Counted from the first letter of the stretch, positions 1-12,100 are shown. The stretch is 64,000 nt of DNA from Phragmites australis (GCF_958298935.1 NC_084927.1:27788001-27852000); one strand, 5' to 3'. Made by a program: numbers and translations. Notes: generated by a model from the sequence alone, not told the origin.

Positions 1-299
1 GGGTCCGCGTGCACGTACGATCTCGGCGGGCCGGGCAGCCAGCCGTGGCAAAAGAAAGCTGCCTTGTCACCTGGAAGCGTTGGGTCCATCTCCACTCAGA
101 CCAGCGGCACACTAGTGGCAGGTTCGGTTCACTTCCAACACCAGCATTAACAGTGTGGTTGGTTATCGGCAAGAATGAATTCTGAACTTGATAAATACAT
201 ATAATTTTTTTTAAAATAGGTTTGATTAAAAACACTATTATAATCTGGTTTGTTGATATAAATATACACTTGTAACCTGGCCTTTGAGGGAGCTCAATC

Positions 300-945
300 C
301 GCAGCCTGGCTCGAATAACGTAGATTTCTATATCTGCTCATGTAGATGTGTCTACTTGTTAGTTTTACAAAATTATCTTTATATGAGCAATTAATTAGAA
401 TATCAGCTCTTATATCCGCTTATGCGACCTCAGATTTAATCAACTAAACAGAAACTCAGCTCAGTCTATCCAGACAGATACAACCAATAAAATACTCATC
501 TTTTTAATAACTATGATTCTACTCGGTGTGTATATATGATCCATACAGGTAACACCTCATGTGAATAACCAATCATACTTTGGTCTGATTGGTTGTCTGT
601 ATAGGATCAACATTGCCCGACAGATGTGTATAATCTCATAAAAAAATATTTAGTTGTTTGTATATACTGTTTCATCTTGTCTCAGCGGATGCAAATGTAC
701 GTCCACATCTTGGCTCGATTAAACTTCACTCCACAGTCTGATCTGATGGATACAAACTCATGCATCCGCTCGTATAGATATGTCCACTTGTCAGTATTAC
801 AAAATTATTTTTATGCAAGTAACTAATCACAGTATTAACTCTTACATCTGCTCATATAATCTCAAATTCGTTAAACCAGATAGAAACTTAACTCAGCATG
901 TCAAACATATATAACTAAACAAACACTATTCTTTTTTATAAATAT
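300..945. repeat. Imperfect direct duplication, offset about 430 bp
   Basis: The stretch from about 300 to 510 (cores such as TGTCTACTTGTTAG, TTACAAAATTATC, ATATCCGCTTATG) reappears diverged at about 730-945 (TGTCCACTTGTCAG, TTACAAAATTATT, ACATCTGCTCATA). Both copies run in the same direction and end in a T-rich stretch. It looks like an old tandem duplication of non-coding or transposon DNA; the family is not recognised. Confidence 0.55.
538..608. repeat. Short inverted repeat (hairpin)
   Basis: Nested inverted arms: GATCCATACAGGTAAC on the left matches the complement of the TTGTCTGTATAGGATC end on the right with a few mismatches, and the inner AACCAATCA pairs with TGATTGGTT. This could be a tiny MITE remnant lying between the two duplicated copies. 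No target-site duplication was confirmed. Confidence 0.45.
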
Positions 946-1336
946 AATTTTTTATACAGCTTTTCCTAGATGCATATACAATAAATACTGGCAACCGATT
1001 ACACCCTAACAAACTTCCTTCGCCCCTCACAGCACCGTCGTTTGCAAATCGATTCGCAGGAAATCCGCCCGCGTGCAGCGGCCATTTTCCGCGCCGACCC
1101 CTCCACTCCACCTCGCTGCCTCTGCCAGCCTGCCTGCCTGTTCGAGTGTTCCTCTCACGGCCTCACCACCCCAACCGCACTAGCCACCACCCCGCCTCAA
1201 CGAAAAACAACGTGAAATCACACGCGGTCACACTCACTGGCTCACGCCCGTCACACGCCGCGCGACGAGTCGACGACACAACCGGCAGGCACGAACCCGC
1301 ATTACCCGAGAGCAAGCTCGCGTCCGCGGGGTGGCG

Positions 1337-3306
1337 ATGGTGGGCGGCGGGGGGCGCCGCGCGGCGGCCGCGGCGTGCGGGCGGTGGTGCCTGGTGATCC
1401 TGGCCATGGCCTCAGCGCTCGGAGTCTCCGGCCCCGCCTTCTACTGGCGCTACAAGAAGGGGTTCTCCTCCTCCTCCTCCCCAGCTTCCTCAGCCGCGGC
1501 CGCGGCGGCATCCTCCTCCCCCTCGTGCCCGCCCTGCAGCTGCGACTGCCCGGCGCCGCTCTCCCTCAAGTCCATCGCCCCCGGTGAGCTGTCCGATTCC
1601 GTCCCTCTCATCAGATCTTGCAACTGTCCTCGTCTGATCTGCGTTGGCATGCATCTTAAGCACAATTCATTGGATAAAATTTCGGTAATTAGGTTGGTAC
1701 TTGTGTTATCAGATGAATGCCGTTGCCTATGTGACTGCGTATGGTACCAGTACCACATGCGTTTGAACAAAGAAACTGATTTAGTTGCGATTTCTTCCTT
1801 GAAAGCTTCCGGTTGCATCCAGGTCCACATTTCTGACATGATTTTGCATTTTCCTTCCTTTGCAGGGCTTGCCAACTTCTCAATCACAGGTTTGGGTTCT
1901 TCCTTCAGTCCCTTCAGTTGAGGTTCATGAATTTCCAGCGTTCTCGTCATAGCTGGTTGAGTATAGTGGTCGTCCGATCAAAGAATGACGGCAATTGTGG
2001 TGAATTTTTCACCGTGTTCGTTTTCCTGGACTGAACAATTCAGTCCGCTGAGGAGTTTTATCTCCCTTTAGTCACTATTTTGATGCGTGTGGTGATTCAT
2101 ATACCTGATGGAGCATTTTTACTAGTATTATTTTTCTTCACTTTTCTGTTACTAAAATGTTCAAACAAATTAGTGCTTATGAAAGTAAAATTCTCTATCC
2201 CAATTCGTACTCTTTCTCAAAAATTTACAGAAAAGAAAATCTTTTATTATTTACCCCCAGATTGTGGAACATGAAAAGTTAAATGTTTCCTGTGTGAACC
2301 CTAGAAAGCTAACTTAGAAGTAGGTTATAAAACACAATTGCAATTTCTAAGATTGGCTCTCTACTTAGGCATGAAACTTCAGTGATTTGTCTAGTAATAC
2401 ACTCTATTGAATGACCTCTAGACTTGTTAAAAGCATCGTAGCATCACTGAGAAAACGATGTTTTTCCGTTGTCTTTGCTTGGAATTCATAAGGCTGAGGC
2501 ATTAGGTTATTAGCTATACGTTTACAGTATACCACATATGAAAGCAAATGATGCTGTAAACATTATTGTGTGTTGACATGCTCACATGCATCACATCCAC
2601 AGAAGCCCAGGAGAAAATTTGTTCTTCCAGACTAGCTCTATTCGGACACTCCAGTGACATGCATTTTGCAACTGAACATGGATTGCTTCCTGCTGTCCAG
2701 AGCATCTGCAAATAATTCTTTCACCTACATACTCCTCATTTGGTTGGTACATATGCTTCATCGAGAGAGCACAGATCTTTCTCACCTTGCTGCACAATTA
2801 GTTGTTATGCTTCCATCTCATAACCACCCAGACTTCCAAAGCTGGATCTGGTGAAATATTTGAATTACCTTCTTTGCATTATTTTTTATTTCTTTCTGCT
2901 TTTTTTCTTCCGTGCACAACTTCCTGACCTTGCTATTGCTGTTATTAACCTATTAAGTATGTTAACTGGATTAAAAAAATTAACATTCGAATTCAAATAT
3001 GCAGATTGTGGAAAAAATGACCCTGAGCTTGCCAAAGAGATGGAGAAGCAATTTGTTGACCTCCTTAATGAGGAACTCAGGCTGCAGCAGGTTGTAGCTG
3101 AGGAGCATAGTCACCACATGAACGCCACTCTTGTTGAAGCTAAAAGACAGGCTACTCAATATCAGCGAGAGGCAGACAAGTGTAATGCGGCCACAGAAAC
3201 CTGTGAGGAAGCTCGGGAGCGGTCTGAAGCAGCAATTTCAAAGGAGAGGAAACTCACAGGACTGTGGGAACAACGAGCTCGACAACTGGGTTGGAAGGAT
3301 CCGTGA
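1337..3306 (+). CDS. DUF1068 family protein (plant single-pass membrane, coiled-coil)
   Basis: Three exons: 1337-1583, 1866-1889 and 3005-3306 (573 nt, 190 aa). The start is the ATG at 1337; a GTG six bases upstream is not a plausible plant start. Residues about 15-42 form a hydrophobic segment followed by WRYKKG, then a Ser/Ala low-complexity stretch, then the family signature CPPCSCDCP and LSLKSIAPG. The rest is a charged helical, probably coiled-coil region rich in Glu, Lys and Arg that ends in QLGWKDP. The length and conserved blocks (DCGKNDPELAKEMEKQFVDL and the CNAATE region) fit plant DUF1068 proteins, whose biochemical role is unknown to me. The second exon is only 24 nt, and its donor (GTTTGG) is weak, but removing it would break the conserved block joining APG to DCG. 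The family call is strong; the function is open. Confidence 0.9.
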
Positions 3307-4164
3307 GCCACAAGCATGTGATAGCTTGTCTAGTTCTGTATCTCTTTTTCTTCGACAGGTAAAATTGTTTCTGGTAGCTGCATGGGTTACATCTTGCAGC
3401 CAAACCTAGCGGCGTGGGGTCCACTTGTAATGTTTGTCTATGTAATGACAGTTGCCACAGAAGCATAGTTAATTTTTAGTCTCAACAGTGTAATCTCCTT
3501 GCAGCTATAACTAGTATACACTGTCTAAGTATCCCAAGTTTCTGATAGCGCTGTTGAAGACACTGAATTCAGTGTTGTGCTTGTGGATTAGAGGCCAATA
3601 CTTTAATCTGGATATCGATATGTACACATTTGAAGGTTGAGCTATAGTATTAAGCTGGAGTACGATTTATTTGTTGGCTCATGGAAGTACCTTCAGGATA
3701 CGATTTTGCTGTTGCCATACAGGAAACTTTCCTGTGAGAGTCGTATAGGCTTAATTGCTTTAAAAATTTACCAGACCCAAACTAGCTCTTAACTGTGATA
3801 TATTCTGGGATCATTCTGTTTTCATCGTAGATGGACACATGGTGGTAGGTGCAAACTGGTACCTGTTTGTACTCAGTAACGGTTGTTGCCTTGTTGTCAC
3901 ATATGAGTTCCTCCATAGTCATAACATTTGCTTCAAAATATGTGCAAGTTTCTTATATTGGAGTATTCTTAGAGAACTTTTATGAGAGCATGGAGGCATT
4001 TCTTTTGGTGTTTACCAAATGACCAATTACTTAGTTTGTGTACATCGGAACTGTTCTTATTTGGTTGAGGTTTTGTTGAAGAAAGAGAGTGCAAAATTGT
4101 CGGCAGATTTTGGCCCAAGATAACGAAATGAAAACCTTTGCAAAACCAAAAAAATAAGTTACGG
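3307..4164. other. 3' UTR of the DUF1068 gene, then intergenic DNA
   Basis: AT-rich sequence with no coding support. The first few hundred bases are probably 3' UTR and continue past an alternative splice-like site near 3358. Nothing else recognisable before the tRNA gene. Confidence 0.5.
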
Positions 4165-4168
4165 AAAA
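4165..4168 (-). terminator. Pol III terminator of tRNA-Ile
   Basis: Read on the minus strand, the tRNA discriminator base A is followed at once by TTTT (AAAA on the given strand), the usual minimal RNA polymerase III stop signal. Confidence 0.8.
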
Positions 4169-4242
4169 TGGCCCATGCAGGTCTCGAACCTGCGACCTTC
4201 GCGTTATTAGCACGACGCTCTAACCAACTGAGCTAATAGGCC
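4169..4242 (-). tRNA. tRNA-Ile (anticodon AAU)
   Basis: A 74-nt cloverleaf on the minus strand with no intron. The acceptor stem pairs GGCCTAT with ATGGGCC (one G-T pair). The D-arm carries the A box TTAGCTCAGTTGG, the T-arm carries GGTTCGAGACC (B box), and the anticodon loop is CTAATAA with anticodon AAT, read as AAU (A34 is normally edited to inosine). The discriminator base is A. A CAA motif lies just upstream of the 5' end (CATCAAACT), as is common for plant tRNA genes. All stems are intact, so it is probably functional. Confidence 0.96.
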
Positions 4243-4322
4243 AGTTTGATGTATTAAAGTTCTGTATTTATCATATCCATTAAGAAACTGCAGATTAGAA
4301 TCCAGTGCGCATTTAATTGTTT

Positions 4323-4890
4323 CTACATTATCATACACGCTTCGGTGTTTTCATCGTCGAAATAATGGAGATCCCATCTTTCTAGCCCATGATTCTGAAA
4401 CTCATGAGTCGCAAACGCCTCTCGGTCCAGCACTGGATCATCGTAAGGAGCATAAGGTTCTTCTCCCTTGCATTCTTCCTCATTTTCCTCAGGGATCAAG
4501 ATTTCCGCCTTCTTCCCGGTCTTCTTCTTGATCTTTTTCAACAACTTTTTTGGCTCGAACTCGCCTGTCACCGTGACCTTGTTCTCACTCCTGTCCACCT
4601 CGATTGTCTCGACGCCTAGAGAGATGATCGAACGTTACCAGCACGAGAAGGCGTATAATCAGGCTGAGGTATTTTCGTGTAGCTTCTTCACCTTCGATTT
4701 TCTCGATGGCACGGCGTACCGATCTTTCACAGGAATCGCAATGCATGTATACTTTCAGTTCTGTCGTGACGCTCTGTGTAGGAAGAGAAGCAGACAGCGT
4801 AGCTGAACAGAAATGATCGTGTAAATGGCACGTTAAAATGAACAGAAATTTTTTGCTCACATTCTTAACGCTGGCGTTTTCTTCATCCAT
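4323..4890 (-). CDS. Heavy metal-associated isoprenylated plant protein (HIPP)
   Basis: Three exons on the minus strand: 4890-4861, 4773-4692 and 4615-4323 (405 nt, 134 aa), all joined at GT/AG sites. The first exon encodes only MDEENASVKN. Residues about 13-75 form one HMA domain: a beta strand (TELKVYM), the metal-binding loop MHCDSC with Cys22 and Cys25, helix ERSVRRAIEKIEG, then VETIEVD and ENKVTVTG, and the basic KKLLKKIKKKTGKKAEI segment typical of the family. The acidic C-terminal half ends in CMIM, a CaaX box for farnesylation that would anchor the protein to membranes. HIPPs bind metals such as Cu, Zn or Cd, or act as membrane-linked adaptors; which applies here is not visible. The gene sits 80 bp from the tRNA gene on the same strand. 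The start is an inference: the frame is also open to a GTG just upstream. Confidence 0.88.
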
Positions 4891-5598
4891 CACGCGTAAC
4901 GAAACTCGACTCGGCGAAATATGATGTCGAAGCTAGATTCCCTGAAATATTGAACACGCAGAGGTGACTGGGAATTCAGATGGACAGAAACGACATCTGT
5001 TCTTCTTTGTGGTTTCGAACCAGGATTACCAAACGTACCCAAGCAATGCAAGCCTTTGTAAACCAAGATGGTAAAGAAATCCCCAAGCTTCTAATCTAAT
5101 CAGAAAAAAGGGGCAGCTTCTAACCACAACCCGCGAGGTTTTTATGCTGTTGTGTTCAAGCCTTGAAAGCTGGAATGCATGTGTCCGAGTAATTCATCGG
5201 AAAAAGGCCTGCCTGCCATGCGAAGTTTCCCCACCTGGTTGTGGCGCGCTCCCTCCACGACGGCATCAAAACAGGCCAACGCCGCAATGCAATGCAGACA
5301 AGTCTCAAGGGGGATCGAAAACGCCAGATACACCCGGATGAGATGAAACGGCGAAGACAAACGGAACATTCGGAGAAAGGAATGAAGCTTTACCCGGAAG
5401 TGGCTTTGGAGAGAAGAGAAGAGAAGAGAAGGCGCAGGCCGATGGAGCTGTTTGGGAAATCGCATTGACCAGCCGGCTTTGTCGGGGGCTGGTTTATCAG
5501 GGGACGACACGAGAGAGGCGCGGGAGAAACGTGCCTCATGCCGGCCCGCGGCCTAAATATGCATATCCATGTCGTGACTCCTGAACACCATTGACCCG

Positions 5599-5669
<71 letters not shown>

Positions 5670-6821
5670 GGCGCAAAACCTATTCCGTAGGGATTAGAGA
5701 GAGAAGACATATATCCATGTCGAAGGTATGGCGTCAACGCCATCATGCGGAGGCACCATTGCTGCCGTCACACCAATATACATGAGGTTCTTTCTCGCCG
5801 CCATCCATCTCCACCATTAGAATCATTATACTAATCCATAAACAATTATCTCTCAGTATACTCTATCACCATATCAAGAAAGTTAATACATTTGCAACTA
5901 CCATTATATTTATTTCATATCTTTATCACGATAATGTTCTTCCTTAGAGTTACTTATTATTCTATTATTATTGGGATGTGTGAGTAGTTCCTTAGGGACA
6001 TGTGACGTATAAGCGTCATGTAACACCATATTAGTGTAGATTGGAAAGTAACCTTAACAGAAATGTATCTATACAACTCTTTTCGATTATCTTACTCCTT
6101 TTCCAGATTTGTTTGACCAAAAATACAAGGATTGAATCTCAAGTCAAGGTTGCGACTGTGTAGACGGCCCATATGTGATCGAGGATCGATACCAGAGACA
6201 ACCCTATAGCAGGGAAACACTCTTGCAAAGGAATTATGGTATAAACACAAAGCGAAAGATGTTATTTCAGGACCTTATCTACTAATAGAGGTGTGCGACA
6301 ATAGCATCGTGTAGTACCAAAAGCATGATTACTATTGTCTAAAAAGGACACACGAAGCCGGGATGATATGGATTATTATGATGTACTCCCAAATGATGAA
6401 CCATATATATTTACTATGGTTTTTTATTCAATTTTCTAGATAACTTTATGACTATGCGCACCATTAGCTACATGACATTGTTGTGCCATCTGCCCTATTT
6501 TTCATAATTCTTACAAGTCTAGTATTATTAATCACATGATCATTTGCTTATTGCAACTTATTATTAGTTTTATTTATATGATTCTGCACTTTAATTATAG
6601 GGTTTTGTATTTAGGTATTTCCCTCCCTACTATAACTTACAAATCAGGCTTTACTGTATATTACGCTTTCTCGCGGGATTGATAGTTAAACCTAGAGATA
6701 CTTTATGGGAAAGAGATTGGTATGCTCCTTTTAGTGATATTGGAGGAGCATTACTATGCTAATCACATGTGGCAAGCATTTTGGTCATCACAATTCTCTT
6801 CAAAGTATGAGGGGGCGACAC
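4891..6821. other. Intergenic DNA, partly repeat-derived
   Basis: Bases 4891-5600 are upstream sequence of the HIPP gene with moderate GC and no credible coding frame. A GA microsatellite follows (separate entry). Bases 5790-6820 are AT-rich and full of stops; phrases such as ATCGAGGATCGATACC near 6178 suggest decayed transposon DNA, but I cannot assign a family. Confidence 0.4.
5601..5668. repeat. GA dinucleotide microsatellite, 34 units
   Basis: An uninterrupted run of 34 GA units. A second short GAGAGA cluster follows near 5696. The long Arg-Glu or Ser-Leu open frames across it are artefacts of the repeat. GA/CT tracts near genes can bind GAGA-binding BBR/BPC factors in plants, but no link to a gene is shown here. 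Confidence 0.98.
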
Positions 6822-7902
6822 AAAGGGTGGAAACGGGTTGGATCAAGGCCGGGTAGAGTAAGAACGTAACCGACTCAAAACTTGAGATCTCAAACCCGAC
6901 CCGACCCTAAAATTATTACTGGGTGCAAAACGACCTCTGACCCCGACCCCGACAAGGACCCAAAACCCATGCCCCTTCTCCTTTCCCAATCCCCATATGG
7001 AGCATGCACATCTTGCCGCTGCCACCTGCGAGGCTCATTCAATGCACATCCTCACTCTCAATCCCCTCCCCAACCATCAAGGGTGTGACTACGTCACCAA
7101 CTTCTGTTCTCTCACTGAGTCCAACCCGGAGGCCACCACCGAGCTCCGGTTCCTCGCGTCCTGGTCCAAGGCTGAGGTCGTCGACATGCTCCACAAGCAC
7201 ACGTACCTCGAGGAGCTCACGCAGAACATGTGCGCCTTCATTGTTGCCTTCTCATCGCCGTCGTCCAAGAACCCCACGTCGTCTTGGCCCTCGGCGGCCG
7301 GCGCCCTCCGCGGTCAAGGAGCGTGACCACCTCTTCAACAAGACGGTGAGCTCTAACTACACCGTCGGTGTCGCCAACCACACGCTTGCATTCCTCGCAG
7401 GTGTTTTCCCATCATCGGTGGCGACGTATTTGACTGCGGCGTCAGGGTATGACGTCAGTGGATCTGCCCCTCTTGCCCACCAAATCTGAGGTGAGCCACG
7501 GCTTCCAGACCCTGACCCTCCTGATGGGCGTCCCGAGCTTCACCATCTCTGCTCTCCACCTCCTCCCTCTGCTCCCTCGCCCCAGTCACCCACCTCTCCC
7601 TCAGCCTCACGAGAATATGGGATTGATCCAATCAATAGACAAGCGAACGAGCAGCTAAGAAGATAAGTACTCAGGAGACAAGTGGGTTGAGATGTAAAGA
7701 AGGTGAGTGGGCTGTGGGCCGAGTACCAAGTTGAGCACTTGCTACTTGGGTAATATTTGAGACTCATGGGGCACCTGCGGTTACAAAATAGGATCTTGAT
7801 CTAAACCCAATGGCCCTAAGGGATGGTTTCTACACTCGAACCCATTCCTGCTGGGTCTAAAACCCGTGGGGCCCGACCCAACCTGGCCCATTGCCACCCT
7901 TA
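6822..7902. mobile_element. hAT-like non-autonomous element with GC-rich cargo
   Basis: The left end AAAGGGTGGAAACGGGTTGG and the complement of the right end, TAAGGGTGGCAATGGGCCAG, are similar terminal inverted repeats of the GGGTGGCAA type that I associate with grass hAT elements. Both ends continue into the usual run of GGGTCGGG/CCCGACCC phrases. The 1.08-kb interior has no transposase and is dominated by GC-rich, gene-like DNA. The 8 bp flanking each end match poorly, so the insertion is old or the ends are slightly misplaced. Confidence 0.55.
6985..7500 (+). pseudogene. Captured or decayed gene fragment, unidentified
   Basis: Inside the hAT-like element, one plus frame reads through GCDYVTNFCSLTE and FLASWSKAEVVDML to 7326. 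A neighbouring frame then continues with KERDHLFNKTVSSNYTVGVA and a third with FQTLTLLMGVPSFTISALHL. The codon use is GC-rich at third positions, unlike the AT-rich surroundings. The frame shifts at least twice and there is no clean start or stop, so it is not an intact gene. I do not recognise the family. A donor-like GAG/GTGAGC lies at about 7490. Confidence 0.4.
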
Positions 7903-8682
7903 GATGATGCAAGTATTTTGTCTTTAGAAAGAAAGAAAAACACAAGCGGTCTGATGCAAAACTGGAAATGTAAAACCACGATTGCGTGTGTATGTTGCTT
8001 TTTTATATAGGAATACGGGTTCCATTAGTCAGCAGTTCCGTGCAGATCGTCCAACTCCAACATAGAAACAAAGTTTGGGGCGTGATCCAGCCATGAGACC
8101 GGACTGGAGGACGCCATAACACGAAAATGAAAAGCACCAAATTTGAAGTGATTTCTTTTTCAGACTAGCAACTGCACATGTATCTCACATATGTGAAATT
8201 AATTCAGAATATAGCAATCCAAACAAGTAAAAGAATATAAGCATAAAAAAGAATTTACATTAATGATGATCGAATCCATGTGGCTGTGCAACACATAGAT
8301 AGATAGTGTTGAGGAGATGGTTGTCATCGATCAACGGAGGTGGCCGATGTTGATGAAGTGTGTGCGAGCCGATGAGCGGAGGTAGCTGACGCATATCTGT
8401 GAAGGTGATCGATGTGCGAATGGAGTTGAGGCTGTTTCCTATCGATCCGTGTAGGAGGTAGTAGAGACTGGAGACGGTGGCTAGATTCTAGAAATAGAAT
8501 AAGAGAAGTAAATAGAGCATAATCGTTAAAGATTTTATCGTAGTTTTGAAATAGATGAAGAAAAAGAGACACCGTTGATTGGACTTCAACTTTCATTATG
8601 TGATGATCATTTATCTTAATTTAAGTTTCAAAAATAGAGTGATATAAGGAAAGAGAGCACGCTGCAATTGAGGAACACGATT
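7903..8682. other. Intergenic AT-rich DNA upstream of TRS120
   Basis: No gene is supported. Bases 8330-8480 form a purine-rich stretch with repeated GATCGATG-like phrases (GAGGTGGCCGATG, GGAGGTAGCTGACG) that reads as decayed transposon DNA. The rest is AT-rich. Confidence 0.4.
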
Positions 8683-9010
8683 AAGGACGACGCGTGGAGA
8701 GTAAGTTGATTGTTAATCAGCTAATTGATTGTGACTTTCCATATTATAGGAGAGAGGAGTAGAAGTGGGATCAACTTTAATTGTGAACCATTTGATTATG
8801 TAAAATGTATAGTGAAGATCGTTCGAATCTACCATAACTTGTCTATTTTATAGTAGTATAATGAATTTTAAAGTGAAAGATGATAAGGATGACATGTGGA
8901 GAGTAAATTGATTGTTAATCAGCTAATTGATCGTAACTTTCTATATTATATAAGAGAGGAATAGATAGGAGATTAATTTTAATTATAAATCATTTGATTA
9001 TGTAAGATGT
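8683..9010. repeat. Tandem duplication (about 200 bp offset) abutting TRS120
   Basis: Copy one (8683-8809) and copy two (8885-9010) share long blocks such as TTGATTGTTAATCAGCTAAT and CATTTGATTATGTAA with roughly 15 percent differences and the same orientation. The second copy runs straight into the TRS120 5' region and creates an ATG at 9007 that is in frame with the gene. Confidence 0.8.
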
Positions 9011-9174
9011 CCAGCAAGGCTCGGCCCATCCACGAGTCGGATCGAAGGATCAAATCGGACTCAAGCCCCCACTGCGCAAGCGTTATCTCCTCGTCTCCAC
9101 CTTCCTCACCTCCTCCATCAGACACAGTCAGATCTGCCATTCCCGAACCGGAGCCAGCGACGCGGACGCCAGCC

Positions 9175-12100
9175 ATGGAGCCCGGGCTGAGCATCGAGTC
9201 CGGGACGGCCATCCGCGTGGCGGTGCTCCCCGTGGGCGGCCCGATCCCTCCGCCGTGCCTGCGCGACTACGCGGCGCTGGTGGCGCGCCACGCGCGCGTC
9301 GACCTCGCCTCGCTGCGGCCCTACTACAAGGAGCACCAGAAGAGCCCCTTCGCGCACCAGCCCTGGGACACGGGGTACCTCCGCCTCAAGTTCGTGCTCG
9401 GAGGCTGCGTGCCCTCGCCCTGGGAGGACTTCCAGTCCTCGCGCAAGGTGCTCGCTGTCGTCGGCATCTGCCACCTCCCCTCATCCCCCGACCTCGACCG
9501 CGTCGCGGCCGACTTCGTCGACGCCGCGCGGTCGTACCCTTCCGCGCTCTCCAACAGATGCTTCGCCTTCTGCCCCACCGACGCGCAGGTACGTGCCTGC
9601 TGCTGCCGCGTCTTAAGGATCGCCAGCTCAGCATCTGTGGATCTCATCTCGGTGATCTCCAGTGCGTGTCTGGATCATTTGGTTTCGTGATTGCTCTACT
9701 GAGTGTTCCTGTGTCAATGACATGCTCATTTCGTATGAACTTAATTAGCTGCTTCCAAGTGTTCTGAAGGAGTGTGTTACTTGGATGAGATCCGTGTGAT
9801 CCAATTTGACCCTTGATCAGGCAATCCGGACTGCGCTAATGCACTAATTATAGCTCGAGGGGTGAAAACCCAGTTCAGTTGGTGCTCGAGGGTTTTGATT
9901 TTACTTTTGTTGGGTGTTGGCCTATGCTTTACTCTCACTTCACTTACGTTGCATTTTGCTTGAAATTTTAGGCCTAAGTAGTGTGTACTTCTGTGCTTAT
10001 TCTCATGTAAATCTCTCTCAACATAATGCATCAAAGCATTGGACTTGTCAAACAGAAATGAATGTTGTACCTACCTTGTTTCATGGAAGGAAAGATATGG
10101 TTTACTTTAGTGATAAGTTATATACTGCTTTGCTGTTTTGCTGGCTTAGAATCATAGTGCATACCGATGTTGTAATGCACTCTACTTTTGTTGTGTTTGA
10201 TCACTTCATGCTCCAATGTAATTTGTGTCTGTGTGGCTATTTTTTGTAGTTGGTGGGGAAAAAGAGGGACGATATAATCATATTCCCTCCTTCTGATCAG
10301 CAATCGCTGGAACTTCATATGCTTACAATGATCCAAGATCTCGCTGCTTCATTGTTGATGGAGTTTGAGAAATGGATCTTGCGTGCAGAATCCACAGGAA
10401 CTATTCTAAAGACACCTTTGGATTCACAATCCAGTCTTGGCTCAGACGAGGTTCATAGTTTAGGTGTTCCGAGTATTTTGACCAGTGTATGTTGATGATG
10501 TATATGGCCAAAGATTCTATTGCTTATATAAGACTATGCTTCTATATTTTTAGGTAATTAAGGCTAAGAAAAGAAGGCTGGGTCGTGCACAAAAGATAAT
10601 AGGAGATTATTGCTTGTTGGCTGGATCACCTGTGGATGCTAATGCACATTACACCACATCAATAGAGCTTGCAAGATTGACAGGAGATGTTTTCTGGCAT
10701 GCTGGAGCCCTTGAGGGTAGTGTCTGTGCATTAGTGGTAAGCTTTCGCATCGAAAGTGGTCCGGTTGTTGAATTATATTCATCTTGATAACTGGCATGTT
10801 AACACTGCATTTGAAAATGTCTCCATTCATCACTAAATCTTACTTGACATAAGATTCCTGGCAACCTTCCCATGATTCTTTTAGGTGATTATATTTTGCT
10901 TATGAACAGGTAGATAGGATGGGCCAAAGTGACCCTGTTTTGGAGGATGAAGTGAAATATCGCTATTACACCATTATCCAGCTATACAGAAGAGCAACTT
11001 TGCAAGATAATGCTCAAAGGTACTGTTTCTGGTGCGCTGTTGTCTTTTTTTAATTTTTGTATGCAAGCCACTTGCCCTTCTGTCCCATAAGGCAGTTTTT
11101 CCTCTAGTTCTGTTACATTCAACATAAAGTAAAACCCTTTTGCTTCTTATGAGGTACGCACGAAAGGATTCTAGTTTTCCCATCGTTTTTTATGAGCTGC
11201 TGGTATATTAAAGGAAACATACTGATTTCTAAAACTGTTCATTTGTTTCATTGTTGCATTGCTATATTAGAAGTTTCCTGGCCATAATTTTTTTTGGTTT
11301 TGAAGAGAACTCATGATGGCCTGAAGGATGTTACGCCCTATCTTGTCCTTGAGTTCATTCGTTTCTTCTTTGCCCTGTCAGTCCCTCCTTTTCTTTTGTT
11401 CCTTTATTAGAACTCTGTTAACACCTCTAACTGGATCCAGGACGGCATGTTATACTGAGCTATTTACTTGGCAAATTTACTTAATGCACTAACATTGTAC
11501 CGTCTTTTTTTGGTTTAGAGTTTCACCTGTGAGCTTTGAGCTTGAAGCTGCGTTGAAGTTGGCAAGATACTTGTGCAGGTGAGTCTCTCACGTGACCACG
11601 TGCTTTATTAGCAGTTAATCATGATATAGTGAGATGAGGTTGACGTTGTGTCAAAGCATACTCTACTTAGGGTGAAGTTGTCCACTGTATTTCTTTATCA
11701 GGCGGGAACTTGCCAAGGAGGTGTCAGATTTATTAATGGGAGCTGCAGATGGTGCCAAGGCTCTGATCGATGCCAGTGACCGACTGATACTATATATTGA
11801 AATCGCAAGACTTTTTGGTACACTTGGTTATAAACGCAAGGCGGCCTTTTTTTCAAGACAAGTTGCACAGTTGTACCTTCAGCAGGACAATGCATATGCT
11901 GCTATGAGTGCTATGCAGGTTCTAACCATGACTACAAATGCATACCATGTTCAAAGCCGGAAGGCTTGCCAAATGGACCATGATTCACCCAAGGTGAGAT
12001 TGCGAAATTGCTATGTACCTGTAGCATATTGAGAATCGATTATTGTTCTCAAATATACTAAACATTGCTGGATTCATGTTTCATTTATAATGCTTGTTTT

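Larger units (their letters stand above)
1..1336. other. AT-rich upstream region of the DUF1068 gene
   Basis: No gene is supported here. Bases 1-150 are GC-rich, 180-1010 are strongly AT-rich and hold an imperfect duplication and a hairpin (separate entries), and 1010-1336 becomes GC/CT-rich as is usual for a grass promoter and 5' UTR. The short open frames in this stretch are AT-rich or antisense chance frames with no recognisable protein. Confidence 0.5.

Noticed and set aside
5390..5785. Open frames on both strands made of Ser-Leu or Arg-Glu repeats
   Set aside because: They are direct translations of the GA microsatellite and have no conserved sequence.
9007..9174. TRS120 start at the upstream ATG (9007)
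   Set aside because: The extension is Ser/Pro-rich, begins in a local duplication, and homologues start at the MEPGLSIE position; kept only as a finding.
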